From NCBI GenBank assembly GCA_022747635.1, contig JAKTNV010000011.1, forward strand, positions 19,183,481 to 19,247,480: a DNA stretch of 64,000 nt, in the 5' to 3' direction. The notes beneath the pieces are model-generated. The model was not told the DNA's origin. It did not search any database and worked only from the letters and a program-made list of their open reading frames with translations. Both the position numbers and the translations under genes were made by a program. Source of the stretch: Hetaerina americana (lineage: Eukaryota > Arthropoda > Insecta > Odonata > Calopterygidae). This document shows positions 53,664 to 64,000 of the stretch, in pieces; position 1 is the first letter of the stretch, and each line of letters begins with the position of its first letter.

Positions 53664-54985
53664 CTACCTTGATCAAAAAGTTCCCGGAATAACCACCGTG
53701 TGGCGCTCCCATCGTTCCGATTTGAGTTCTGTTTTTTTTGTTAAATTGGTACATCTGTTGTTGATATTCCCTTTAAATCTTAGTGTCATAACTTGACATT
53801 TGCAAAAGTTACGTAGCCAAGAGTACATCTATCTCTGTGTGTGTTGGCGATTTTTTACAATTGCAGAAATGGATTTAAATTTGCAACAACGAACTTGTAT
53901 TAAATTTTGCGTAAAAAACGGATTTAGTGGCTCACGGACGTTGGAAATGTTGGAAAAGTGTTTCGGCAACGATTCTCTAAAAAAAACGGTCGTTTACCAG
54001 TGGCACGAGCGGTTCAGAAGTGGTCGTGAGTCAATCGAAGATGATGAACGCAGTGGCAGACCATCGACATCGAAAGTCGGTGAAAAAATTGATAAAGTAA
54101 AAGAAATGTTGGTCAATAACCGCAAATTAACCATCAGAGAAATAGCGGAGGACTTGAACATTGCCTATGGATCCGCCCAAGACATTGTGGTTAATGATTT
54201 GGGTTTCCGTCGTGTAGCATGCCAAAAGACCTCAATTTCATGCAAAAAAGAGACCGTGTTGACGTCGCAAAAGACATGATTTGCGAGGCTGAATCCGATC
54301 CCACATTCATCAAAAGGATCATTACTGGAGACGAGACGTGGGTTTATGAGTACGACACGCAATCCAGACATCAGGCAAGTGAATGGCGTTCACCAAATGA
54401 GCCGAGACCAAAAAAACCACGTCGTTTTCAGTCAAAAAAGAAGGCAATGCTGACGGTTTTCATGGATTACAACGGTGTAGTGCATCATGAATTTTTGCCA
54501 GAAGGCCAGACAGTAAACAAAGAGTATTATTTGGGCGTTATGAGACGTTTGCGTGAAGCAATTCGCCGAAAGAGACCAGAAATGTGGTCAGAAAACTCGT
54601 GGATTTAGCACCATGATAACGCACCGTCGCACAGTGCTATCATTATTCGTAATTTTTTGACGAAAAATGCAACAAATACCATCCAACAGCCACCGAATTC
54701 ACCTGATTTGGCTCCCTGTGACTTCTTTCTGTTCAATCGAGTTAAAAAACCATTACGGGGAACGCGTTTTAGCAGCCGAGAGGAAGTAATGGAAAAATCG
54801 CAGGAAGCACTGATGGACATACCGAAAACCGAATATAAAAAATGTTTCGAGGATTGGATCAAGCGCTGGCATAAGTGTGTTGCAGTCGATGGGGATTACT
54901 TTGAAGGGGACAATATAGATTTAGATGAATAAACTTGTATTTTTAATTTTCTGAATAAATTCCGGGAAATTTTTGATCAAGGTAG
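53664..54985 (+). mobile_element. Near-intact mariner transposon, family M4 (1,322 bp)
   Basis: Terminal inverted repeats of about 27 bp ('CTACCTTGATCAAAAAGTTC' and the complement of '...TTTTTGATCAAGGTAG', one mismatch) with flanking TA (53662-53663, 54986-54987). Length and single-gene layout are those of a complete mariner. The least decayed full-length transposon here. Confidence 0.95.
53869..54932 (+). pseudogene. mariner transposase, one frameshift and one stop
   Basis: The ATG at 53869 gives 'MDLNLQQRTCIKFCVKNGFS' (HTH1), 'VVYQWHERFRSGRESIEDDE', hinge 'RSGRPSTSKV' and HTH2 'LTIREIAEDLNIAYGSAQDI'. Around 54212-54222 a few bases are missing at the expected 'RRVA..VPKDL' site, shifting the frame. 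The catalytic domain then reads 'VTGDET'-type 'TGDETWVYEYD' (first Asp), a Gln or similar codon changed to TAG at 54606-54608, 'HHDNAPSH' (second Asp) and 'LAPCDFFLF' (third Asp), ending 'GDYFEGDNIDLDE'. By count, 34 residues lie between the second and third Asp, the DD34D hallmark of mariner. About 350 codons in total. Inactive as it stands, but only two lesions are visible. Confidence 0.92.
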
Positions 54986-54987
54986 TA

Positions 54988-55035
54988 TATGTATACACAT
55001 ATATATTTATTTATATATATATATACATATATATG
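54988..55035. repeat. Imperfect (TA)n microsatellite
   Basis: TA/CATA repeats between the mariner and the SINE. Confidence 0.85.
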
Positions 55036-55290
55036 TGGGTCGCGGTAATCCAGTGGGTGGAGCGTTGGACTGCTGACCGCAGGGTCCCGGGTTTGATTCC
55101 CTGGCGAGGCACTCTGGGCACCTGCAGCTCCACCCAAGCTAAAGTGATTTTTCGGGTACCAGATCTTTCTGGGAAACCATAACCGGCACAGGTAAAGGAA
55201 CTGACCCCCCTACCCTGATTGGGAATTTTGCTCGCCATAGGGTTTAGTATTATGTGAACTCCACCATCACCTACCAAACCGACCGGGTTG
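55036..55290 (+). mobile_element. tRNA-derived SINE (S1), best copy
   Basis: tRNA-like head of about 75 bp: 'gtcgcggtaatccagtgggtggagcgttggactgctgaccgcagg' with the A-box-like 'TAATCCAGTGG', then B box 'GGTTTGATTCCC'. Body: 'ctgcagctccaccc', 'gtgatttttcgggtaccagatctttctgggaaacc', 'ataaccggcacagg', 'gtgaactccaccatcacctacc'. Ends near 'aaccgaccgggttg'. Shared with 40150-40392 and 62300-62525. RNA polymerase III transcription from the internal boxes is expected from the family. Confidence 0.85.
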
Positions 55291-56018
55291 ATAACTGTGT
55301 TTTATATTTATATAAAATTTGGCGGAACATTAGAAATTCATCCTGAAAGTACCATCAATCAACTATTAACAGTCAACCTCTCCAAATTGTTGAGTTTACC
55401 ACTTTTCCACTCACCTTGGGTTGTGAACATGGGTGTCAGGGGGGAGGAGAGGGTAGATTGGAGGGGGTGAAATATGAAAAGGAAAAAGCGTGAGGTAATA
55501 TCCATATATGGGTGAAGTCTTCTGGGAACATTCGTAAGGAACACCTGTGCTTCTCGAATCATCCTTCGACTGTAGAAAGATGAAAACAAAGGAGGACAGA
55601 AAGTATGTTTCCTCGCGAGAGAAAAATGTTCCGGCTATCATCCCAAAAAAAGCATCTCCCTCGTGTTTAGAATTAAGGCTCGTTGTATGTTTAAGGAAGG
55701 GAATTGGGGCAGTTACGCTGGAGGGAGAAGGAAGGATTTCGGTAGCGATGCGGTTGATGGTGAACGAAATTTGATCCCCAAATAAGATGGTGGAGGATAG
55801 AGCGGGGGGAACATAGGAAGTCCTTCCGCAAAAACCGGTCCCCGGGTACTGTACTTATATGGTGCGGCAAAGGGTTTTCGCCGGCGACAAGCAATCTCCC
55901 ATTCGCGGACCCATCTGATACAGGCGTGATTGAAAACGCGGCGGTTTAAGTGGGAGAATTTATCCGGGAATACATTCTACGCTCGATCTTCGCAAAGGGG
56001 AGAGGTTACACAGGTAAT
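55291..56018. other. Unassigned stretch
   Basis: Nothing recognised; overlapping open frames on both strands at 55.36-55.9 kb show no family features. Confidence 0.35.
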
Positions 56019-56019
56019 T

Positions 56020-56740
56020 ATTGATATTACAGGTAGTCAACCGTATAATGTAGGTTTTGGATGGACACAGCGATGGGATCAACATGGAATCAAAATGATG
56101 ATATCTACATTTCTTAGTTTTGTCTAACAAGGCACAACCTGGCCCCCCACAACACAAGAAACCCTTCTTCAATTTCGCACCATTCATTCCTACCTTCGTT
56201 CCGCCCAACCAGCCTATCCCATTCCTAACACTTTCCCGGCTTGCTTTACGCTCCCCTCTTTATCAAACTATTCAACATTCCATCGAAAGCCAAAATGCTC
56301 AGCATCGATATTTCCTACCCTCTTTGGATTACTCCCAATGATCCCATCCCTCTCCTATCGCACCATACCCAGCACTTCCTTGTTTGTTTTCCTTTAAATC
56401 CATTTCGCCTTTTCCATACGTCTCCGCATCCACATCTCAAAAGCCTTCAATCTACACCTTTCATCTTGCTTCAGTGACCATGTTTCCGAACTGTACAAAA
56501 CCACGCTCTCTATATCGAAATTTGGACGATTTTTTTCTTCGCATCCTGCATGCGGTGGTTTACAAGGTACCAAAAAATACCAATACAAAAAAAAAACAAA
56601 TACTCGAAGTCCCTGTCATAAATCTCCCTCCTCCTCGTGAAAGGTACTTTACTTATCGTTATTCTTCTTCTTATCCTATTCTCGCCTCCCACTACTTTGG
56701 TCATCTTGCAGATGAGACGGAGATGTAAATTTCTCCAAAG
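56020..56740 (-). repeat. LINE A 3' region, decayed copy
   Basis: 'attgatattacaggtagtcaaccgtataatgtaggttttggatgg' (terminus), then 'cattccatcgaaagccaaaatgctc', 'ccgcatccacatctcaaaagccttcaatctacacc', 'gtttccgaactgtacaaaaccacgctctc' and 'cactactttggtcatcttgc'. About 700 bp antisense with several small insertions. Overlapping frames are shadows. Confidence 0.75.
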
Positions 56741-57340
56741 AGTAAGGTGGTGTCATTTTGGCAAACTCCCGACGGCTGGAATGATTTGCGTTACCCAGCA
56801 TGTGGTAATCGCCAAGTGGGTGAAAGGAAAAGGGAAAGATACTCGTTGGTACAGGGAAACCATTCTTCAGCGTTGCTATGATAGAAGACAGGTTCCAATT
56901 GAGGCTCCTTAGCGATGATCTTGAAAATGCATGATTAGCCCCGTCGTATTACAGTAGAGGAGGTCACTAAAATAAACTTAGAAAGATCGACTCTGGAGTT
57001 GACTGATTTTAGATGTCATTTTTCCCGATAATGATCAGAAGAGCTGCTTTGCGACCACGCTGTGGGAAAAAATAGCACACTTAAATTCTAAGTGGCATAG
57101 AATATTGCCATTGTTGTATCTAACCCTTACTTAATTTCGATAGATAACATCCCCGCGTAACTACTTATGGGTTTAGGAAAACGTGGAAGAAAATCTTTTA
57201 TGGGCTTTTTATTTGTCCAGAAGATTTCGTCTGATCAGTTTTAGTTCTCATCTCAAAAAAGGGCATGGCAGTCGTATTTGAGTGCTTTGGAACAAAAGTT
57301 TAATTTCACGAGTAGCTTAAGTGTTACTTAAGATAATAAA
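56741..57340. other. Unassigned stretch
   Basis: Nothing recognised. Confidence 0.3.
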
Positions 57341-57344
57341 TAAC

Positions 57345-57625
57345 AGGTTGAGGTTGGAGAATAATAGAGAAAATAAAATGGACGGAAAGGAAAAGAAACG
57401 ATGAAGTTCTAGGCATTGTGGGGGGATAGAAGATGGTTCTTGGGTGAAATTCGAAGGCAGGCCATGTGGGTTCAGGAGATACTGAAAGAGGCAATGGGAT
57501 GCTAAAGACTGGATTAAAGGGGTTAGTTCTGGGCTATTGAGATAGAGGGAGGAAAAGAATAAGCATTTTGGCTACATTGAAGGGAGGCAGAAAATAATGA
57601 AGGCCTAAAGATAAAAGTTATTTTT
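57345..57625 (+). repeat. LINE A 3'-region fragment, sense
   Basis: 'ataaaatggacggaaaggaaaagaaacgatgaagttctaggcattgtgggggga', 'gaaattcgaaggcaggcc', 'aatgggatgctaaagactgg' and 'ggctacattgaagggaggcag': diverged sense copy. Confidence 0.7.
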
Positions 57626-57777
57626 GTGTGGGTTAAAGGATGTTTTGTGTCCTGCTAGCTTAGACTAAGGGGTGCAATACAGGTGGTGTAGTGTGTAGCG
57701 CCAAGGTCATAAAAAATCTATCCTAATCTGCACTCCTCCTAACACCTTAACCATATCAAGAAGAAAAATATATATCT

Positions 57778-60240
57778 TTTAGTACCCTGCAAGCCCAGAG
57801 TGTATGGCAGGGGGTAAATACACACCAGACTAATTTTGACCCAATATTTTAACGGCGGTCGGACAACGTTATTCTGATCCCTTATCGTTCATCGAAAAAA
57901 TGATAATTTAAATCTATAATTTCTAAACTTAACCTCTCCAATTTTATTTACATGAGGCGTACCGCAGTACGACGGGAGCAACAATACATGTTCTACATCA
58001 CTGCTGAAGAGACACCCCTCCAATTTTTGCAAGAGATTTAATGTGTAATTAAACCTTAGCTCTGTGAGAGTGATTCCCAGCCTAGCTCCTCTAATATTTT
58101 GGATACGCTACTAAGTTTATCATAGCAACGTTTTAGAAATCTAGCTCCTCTACGCTGAACGCGATCTAATGCGGAAACCAATCCAACTTCGTGAGCATCC
58201 AATATACTAGCACCATATTCTAAATGAGGCCTAACTAGCGAAAGAAAACATTTCTCTTTGACCTTTTCATCACATAAGGCAAGTACTCTTCTAATAAATC
58301 TTAATTTTTTGTTAGCTTGTCCGCATATTCCCCGTATGTGTTTCACCCAAGAGATGTCGTAAGTGAGGGTCACGTCTAAGTATTTGATCGAGTCTACACA
58401 TTCCATTTTGCTGTTCCCGATATAGTAGGCGTTCGGGAGGGAATTTCTCGTTTTCCGTAAATTCATCAATACGCACTTTTGAAGTCCAATTCCAATTGCC
58501 AAGTGACGCATCAGCGTTGTATAGCATTTATGTCACCTAATAAAGCAGCTGTATTCTCAGGATTACTGATATCTCGGTAAACAACTGCATCATTGGCAAA
58601 TAAACGTATCTTACTAGTGACTACGGAGTCAATTTAATTAACGTAAATTATGAATAAAAGAGGTTCGATAAACCTTCCCTGGGGAACGCGTGAAGTAACT
58701 TCTACTGCATTTCGGAAAACTCCATCTGTCACTACTCTTTGTACCCGACCATTCAAAAAATCTTTAATCAATCAAGAATGTTTTTATCTATGCCAGATGC
58801 TTGTATCTTTGTGAGTAATTTGCTATTTGGTACTTTTTCTAAAGCTTTCTTAAAATCTAGAAAAACTGCATCCGCTGGAACATTGCTATCACCCGAAATA
58901 AGGCTATCATGAAAAAAAGCGCAAGTTGCGTCAGCCTTTTCTACCTTTTCGGAAATCGCGCTGATGTTTCATTAATAACTCCTGACTATCGAGGTGTGTT
59001 ACGATCGAAATTGCAATGATATGTTCCATGACCTTGCATTAATTAGATCTGTAGATAGAAATCTAGACAGAGGGAAATAGGTCTGTAATTACTCGGTTCT
59101 CCTTTTTTAAATATTGGTGTTAAGTTAGACGTTTTCCAATTTCTGAGAACCTTGTGATCTATTAGCGACTTCTTAAATTTTATTTCTTGATACGGTGCAA
59201 TATCCAAAGCCAGTTCCTTAATAATACGAGTGGGAGTTTGATCGGGCCTGGAGGATATATTCGAATTAATGTTTTTCAGTAAAAGTTCTGTTACATGACA
59301 TTGCTATGAGATGAAATTTCAATTTTGGGAATCGGTTGGTCGGCACCATTTTGTAAGCAATTGGATATATTCGGTGAGATATTGGTGCAGACGCTTTGAA
59401 AGAAGAAATTTTATAAGTTAGACTTTTCCAAGCTGCTGGTTACTCTTTCGCCTTTATCATTTTTGAGTGATTAACTGTCGACTTATTTCCCTAAATCTCT
59501 CTGACGAACGACCAATATACTTTCGGATTCTCTTTCAAATTTTCCGCTAGTCGTTTCCTTTCGCATTGGCTTAAGGCTTTCCGAAATACCATCTTGACAT
59601 TCATCATCGCTATCTTGGAGTCATAAGTGATCTCATTCCTTTTGTCGCTAGAGATATCATCCCTAATATTTTTCATCTTGGCGTGACTTAGCCCTTAACG
59701 TCAAAATGCTTTTCTTACTTCCGCGTTGTACCATCTACAGGTAGGTTCCATGTAATATTTCATAATTTACTGGAAATGAACCTGTTGAGTGCTGAGCACG
59801 TGACCTCAAGAAAGTGATTCCAGGTATCCTCATTATTTCGGTTATTACAAATTTATTTAACATTTACAAGTTGACTCTGTAGCACGTATGTATGCCATTG
59901 AAGTCCCCTTCTTTAAACAAGTGAATTTTCTTCCTAGGTTTCTTATTTCGGAACTACGAGTAATGTTGCGAAAAGTTAGTATTTTCTACCCTGTGGTCAC
60001 TAATTCCTTTTTAATTCCTATGGTTAAGAATTTGTCGGTATGTTAATTGGTAAAGAATCAAGAATATTATTGTCCCTAATTGGTGAAGTGACAAGTTAAT
60101 GTGACTTCAACGTAAAATGATTCAATAGTGACTTGCAGGTATCTTTGTCTTTACCCTCCATTTTAAATGCAATCAATACATGGAAAATTGAAATCTCCAC
60201 CGATTTTATTGAAATTGCAATTTTGTTAATTACCAAAAAT
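57778..60240 (-). mobile_element. LINE B, long CR1-like non-LTR retrotransposon copy
   Basis: About 2.5 kb on the minus strand with endonuclease and reverse-transcriptase remains, ending at low coordinates in the terminal hairpin (57783-57830). Endonuclease: 'GGDFNFP' at 60181-60201 and 'SDHR' at 59989-60001. Connector: 'LKENPKVYWSFVREI'. It is the source reference for the many hairpin stubs in the window. Many stops and shifts; 5' end not determined. Confidence 0.8.
58056..59676 (-). pseudogene. LINE B reverse transcriptase, degenerate
   Basis: Minus-strand pieces in order: 'KNIRDDISSDKRNEITYDSK' and 'NPKVYWSFVREI' (59491-59676), 'NLTPIFKKGEPSNYRPIS' (about 59085-59130), 'FLDFKKALEKVP' (catalytic block A, near 58850), 'VPQGRFIEPLLFIIYV' (block B, about 58670), 'LFANDAVVYRDIS' (58589-58600 reads FAND where FADD is expected), and an open 151-codon frame (58056-58511) with 'IKYLDVTLTYDISWVKHI', 'LVRPHLEYGASILDAH', 'RVQRRGARFLKR' and 'LEELGWESLSQ'. 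The last blocks are typical of CR1-like elements. The active-site change and multiple frame breaks show it is dead. Confidence 0.85.
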
Positions 60241-60985
60241 TTATTTGCATTGTTGAAATTTTAAGTCCACTTAATGTTTTCATCTTGCGATCCAGGTTTT
60301 ATTATATAGTATCATTTTCAGAAGATACTATATTAATTAAAACAATAAGTGGAAAAACAAAGATGCATTTTTTTCTTTCCGTAATGTTTAAGTTCCCCAG
60401 AGTCAAGTCTAAAATTACCATAATAATAACCTTAGTAATATTATATATCTTGTTAATGCCTTTTTTGTTTCAAATTTGAGTTTTTTTCCATACGGTTGAA
60501 ATAATAGGAAAAAATCTCTGACTGTAATTAACTCCGACGAATGAACGCTCGAATAGGTCGTAGTTATTTTTATTTTTTGCAAAGTACGTTAGGGTACTAT
60601 TTTCTGTATCTTCCTCCTTTGATAGTCGAAGAAGAGAGAATAAAAATATTGTGTCTACCAAGTTTCCGTCAAAATTGTTTCACTTGAGATCTTTTTTTAG
60701 CAGGCCGTTGCAAATCACATTTCACTTTTTACTCTCGAAAGGATACGACCCAGCGTCGTATTTCGGTTGACATCAAATTTCACGAGTCGTGATAAAGTCT
60801 TATATTTTTATTTTTATTCCCTTTGTTCATCTCCATCTCTTGAAAACCATAGAAATATCATATTTTGGCGTCATCTACTGCAGATTTTATTATTATCTCG
60901 CTCCGAAAAAATGTGAGTAGTATTCATTTAGAAAAAAATAAGTATATGATACTTTGTACAAAGCGAGACATTTGAGGGTGTCGGT
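60241..60985. other. Unassigned AT-rich stretch with a small hairpin
   Basis: A short hairpin (ATATAGTATC...GATACTATAT) lies near 60303-60332. Otherwise nothing recognised. Confidence 0.35.
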
Positions 60986-60989
60986 GTCT

Positions 60990-61270
60990 TCATAGATGCA
61001 CACGGTAGAAAAAAATGGCATGGTAGGGGAGGAGAGACAGTTGTTGGAAAAAATCCAAAGGAGGCAGAGAAGATGTATACAGAGGGTTTTGATTTGCAAT
61101 GGAATGTTAAAGACTGTAATGGTGGGGGTAACGCCGGGAAAACGCGAAAGGGGAAGGAATAGAAAAGGCATGTTGGATGGAATGGAAGAAGAAGACAGGT
61201 TGAATCGAATTGGAACTGAAGAAAGGTTTAATGCATTGTGGGGTGTATTGGTTGTATTTTGCTAGAAAAG
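60990..61270 (+). repeat. LINE A 3'-region fragment, sense
   Basis: 'gtaggggaggagagacagttgttggaaaaaatccaaaggaggcag', 'acagagggttttgatttgcaatggaatgttaaagactgtaatgg' and 'ggcatgttggatggaatggaagaag': sense copy of the LINE A 3' region, truncated before the terminal hairpin. Confidence 0.75.
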
Positions 61271-61515
61271 GCAAAGAAATTTAACTTTGCTCTATATTTG
61301 TCTATCCGACCAGCCTTAAATGTTAGGCTACCAAGAAAATGTTTGTGGGTGCATGTAAACTCACCCCGAAACCAATTCAATGAATCTGAATTTCAGCGTG
61401 AAAAGTGACGTTATAGCTCACCTCATACTGAGCCTTTTCGTGTGAGATGCACGAATATAAAGAGGAATTCATAGATTTTGGTTAGGAGGCAGCCTATTTC
61501 CCTATCTGCAACTTT
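61271..61515. other. Unassigned spacer
   Basis: Nothing recognised between two LINE A copies. Confidence 0.3.
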
Positions 61516-61519
61516 TCTG

Positions 61520-61905
61520 AATTGAGAAGGAAGGAAAAGATTAAATGGACAGACATGAAAACAAACGAGGAAGAGCTAGCCAAGGAAGGGAATTGTTGGT
61601 AGAAATCCAAAGGAGGCAGAAAGATGGATTCAAAGCATATTGATTGGGAATGGGATATTGAAGGCTGTGATAAAAGGGAGAATGTGAGACAAGCGAGTAA
61701 GGGTTAGGAAAAGGATAGGGATGTTGGACGGTATGAAGGGAGGATGGAAGTAGGGAAAATGGATGTTGGGCTTATTGTAGTGTCGCGTGTTAGGTTTTGT
61801 TTTGTTACGATAGCATTAAAATGCATCGTTGTACCGTTTTATAGGCTGTGTACATCCAAAACCTACTTCAACCGGTAGAGTGTAAATAATAATATTAATG
61901 AATAA
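61520..61905 (+). repeat. LINE A 3' end, sense, with terminal hairpin
   Basis: 'gattaaatggacagacatgaaaacaaacgagg', 'gtagaaatccaaaggaggcag', 'gggatattgaaggctgtgataaaagggagaatg', 'gatgttggacggtatgaagggagg', ending 'acatccaaaacctacttcaaccggtagagtgtaaataataatattaatg'. The only sense copy here that reaches the terminal hairpin and (TAA)n-like tail. Confidence 0.85.
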
Positions 61906-62295
61906 TTATAACAATTCTTATTTCATATATCACATACCTGTTGTAAAATCACGGTCATATATAGTATGCGTATGTATATGGCTGGGAATATCTACATTCA
62001 CCGGGACTCTTGAGCACTTTCCACTTAGCAGGATACCACGCCCAACACTCAAATATGTTTCTATAAATATATTGATTTATAAATTTTATTTGTTGTATTC
62101 TGCTCCTTTAGGTTAGGTTATTTAATGGACCAAAAACTTCACATTACTTTAATGCTTAGCCCTGATTCAGAGGACACAAAATATCCTCCAACACTGTATT
62201 ACAAAAGCTAGTTTATGATTTTTCTATAGTAAAACAAACCAACCTTACTAATTTAGTCTAAATTTGGCTTGATAGATGAGGGTAGAACAACTAGT
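61906..62295. other. Unassigned stretch
   Basis: Nothing recognised. Confidence 0.3.
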
Positions 62296-62299
62296 ACTA

Positions 62300-62530
62300 A
62301 TTGTGTGAAATTCATACATCAGAGTGGGGGGGGGGGGCTAGATCCTTGTCCTATTCCGCCTGTGTTTTCCCAGGCAGATCTGGCATCCGAAAATATGATA
62401 TATCTTGAGTGATGCTGAGTATTATTCACTTCAATATCCCATTCCGCCCAGGGGCATGTCCGGGAATCAAACCCGTGCCCTTCGGTCAGTAGTCCAACGC
62501 CATCCTTCGTGCGCAACCATGTTCCTAAAG
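62300..62530 (-). mobile_element. tRNA-derived SINE (S1), copy 3
   Basis: The minus strand reads 'ttgcgcacgaaggatggcgttggactactgaccgaagggcacgggtttgattcccgga' (A and B boxes), then the S1 body '...cagatctgcctgggaaaacacaggcggaa' and 'gatgtatgaatttcacac'. A run of 10 or more G at 62326-62337 interrupts it. Confidence 0.8.
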
Positions 62531-62880
62531 CAACATTTAGCAGGATATGGAATAAAAATGCATTCGTACCAAAAAAAAGATTACCTAATTTTTCTGAAAT
62601 GAGAACTACTTGCGTAATGCAGGCCACTTACTATTTTTATCTGACCCCATTCAGATTTAGATGCGTACTCTATCATTGGTAATGTTAGTACAAGGGCCGA
62701 AATATGGGTCTGTAATATGAGTATTTTTCCTGGGGAGATACAAAAATATTTTCGTTTCGAATATGATTAACAAGTTTGACGAAGTGATGCCTAAGAGGAA
62801 AATAAATATTGTATCTTTCAGCTAATATGTTTTGTAATAACGAGAGACACGTTTGGACTTTTGAACTTTTATCGTCCATT
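62531..62880. other. Unassigned stretch
   Basis: Nothing recognised. Confidence 0.3.
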
Positions 62881-62884
62881 AAAA

Positions 62885-63070
62885 TATATTACTATATCCT
62901 TGACTCCTTTTTACCCTGTTATATAATTACTATACCTAGCCACTTGTCCCCAACAACATTCTCCTATCTTCCCCTACCATGCCGTGAAATTCTTTTGTTT
63001 TTCGTTCATTTAATTTTTTTCAATTTCTCTTAACACCCACATCATAAGGGCTCTAAGACACGATTTTCCT
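62885..63070 (-). repeat. LINE A 3'-region fragment
   Basis: 'ccccaacaacattctcctatcttcccctaccatgccgtgaaattcttttgttt' and 'ttaacacccacatcataagggctc': diverged antisense LINE A. Confidence 0.55.
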
Positions 63071-63249
63071 GTAATTATATATAATTAAAAGCACTTAATT
63101 TTACGCATAATTAATATCGCATTCCCAGAAGCATATTTACCAGGAGATAGGTACAGAGCACAGATTTGAAAATTTAAAAATTTTCCTTGAAGGTTCTCCC
63201 TACCCAAAACTTTCCTTTATCCCCTTTAGTTTTAGTTTGTCTTGCGCAT

Positions 63250-64000
63250 ATTTTTTTCTAAACGTGACAGGTGTGTTGGCAGTGGAGAAAGAGAGAAAGG
63301 TGGGAGTTGGGAGGGTTTAGGGAAGAACGAGAGATAGCTAGTCACAAGAACCATATGCGCATCGGGCATGGCAAAGGGGTCTCTGGATGGGGGAAGGGGT
63401 TTGGGAGCGGAGTGGGGAGGGGTTTGCGAGATGGCGTGTGGGAGGCGGACGGAGGGAAGAACGAAAGTGGGGGTTGGTTGGGTTTTTTCTTTACAAGACA
63501 CAATCCCGCGCGAGAGGCGGATGAAAGGCAAGATTGAGATAAGATTAAGGAAGGGTGGGGGGAAAGATCAAATAAGGTAAAGGAGAAGGGATGAGATGAG
63601 CAAATACAGAGAAAAATGAAAGGCGCGGACTCGTGAGGCGAATGGCAAAACAGGAGCTGGGATCCTCTCCTCACGCCTTTCCCCTTCACCATCTTCCCAC
63701 CCCCGACACACCGCTCTCTCCCTCTCGCCAACATCACCATCCCCGACCGCCCGCCTCCCATCGCCCCTCCTTCGATGGAGGCGGGCAGGGAGTGCGGGGA
63801 CGCCGCGGGGGGTGAAGGCGGGGGAAAATGGTGGGGGTTGGTTGTTACGGGCCGCTCCAGCCCAACCGGCTCATCCCCCCGCTTGAGATAAATCAGTGAG
63901 AGACGAATGGTTAAAATGGAGTGGTGGCGGGCGTAACACAGGAAGAGGTGAAATGGAAATTAGGGGTGTTTATTTTATCACTTTCGAGCACATTGGAATC
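63250..64000. other. GC-rich, skewed block with CpG-rich core
   Basis: G/A-rich on the plus strand from 63290 to 63620, then C-rich and CpG-containing at 63650-63850 ('gggacgccgcggggggtg'). Open frames on both strands are composition artefacts. Could be a promoter-proximal region for a gene beyond the window's right edge; no exon seen. Confidence 0.4.

Overview
The window looks like non-coding, repeat-dense nuclear DNA from an arthropod, probably an insect, although the sequence alone does not fix the species. I base this on several mariner families (DD34D transposases), a Penelope-like element with a GIY-YIG endonuclease, two non-LTR retrotransposon families (called LINE A and LINE B here), tRNA-derived SINEs, and long (TA)n, (CA)n and (GA)n microsatellites. 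I found no convincing host protein-coding gene, no rRNA and no canonical tRNA gene. The long open frames that can be recognised all belong to transposable elements, and nearly all of those are broken.

Layout. 0-7.5 kb: LINE debris, AT microsatellites and a long purine/pyrimidine-skewed GC-rich block (about 5.5-7.0 kb). 7.5-12 kb: an inverted-repeat hairpin, a decayed full-length mariner (8.05-9.32 kb) and two abutting LINE A 3' ends, one with a reverse-transcriptase piece. 12-16 kb: mostly featureless. 16.4-19.3 kb: two near-identical 753-bp internally deleted mariners in direct orientation, separated by inverted LINE B pieces. 19-28 kb: LINE B 3' ends, a compound microsatellite, a clean tRNA-type SINE, and a cluster of forkhead-like motifs. 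28-30 kb: a Penelope-like element inserted into LINE A with a 13-bp target duplication. 31-33 kb: SINEs and another internally deleted mariner. 35-43 kb: more LINE A/B, SINEs, and a 367-bp inverted-repeat element whose loop can fold as a complete hammerhead ribozyme. 45-47.4 kb: a 557-bp mariner derivative of a different family, a (TA)60 tract holding a third copy of the 753-bp mariner type, and another hammerhead-like inverted repeat. 50.3-53.6 kb: the best LINE A copy (endonuclease plus reverse transcriptase, frameshifted). 53.66-54.99 kb: a nearly intact 1,322-bp mariner. 55-64 kb: a SINE, LINE A fragments, a long LINE B copy (57.8-60.2 kb) and a GC-rich end.

How the parts relate. LINE A copies share a 3' end with a small CTACC...GGTAG hairpin followed by (TAA)n. 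LINE B copies share a GC-rich 3' hairpin (CCCCGCCACACGCC...GGCGG...GCGGGG) that recurs about 16 times, mostly as 5'-truncated stubs. Three different mariner families have each produced deletion derivatives that lose catalytic residues while keeping ends and/or the DNA-binding domain. Penelope-type sequence and hammerhead-like cores occur together, which suggests the inverted-repeat elements are non-autonomous Penelope relatives. These are the most interesting features of the window.
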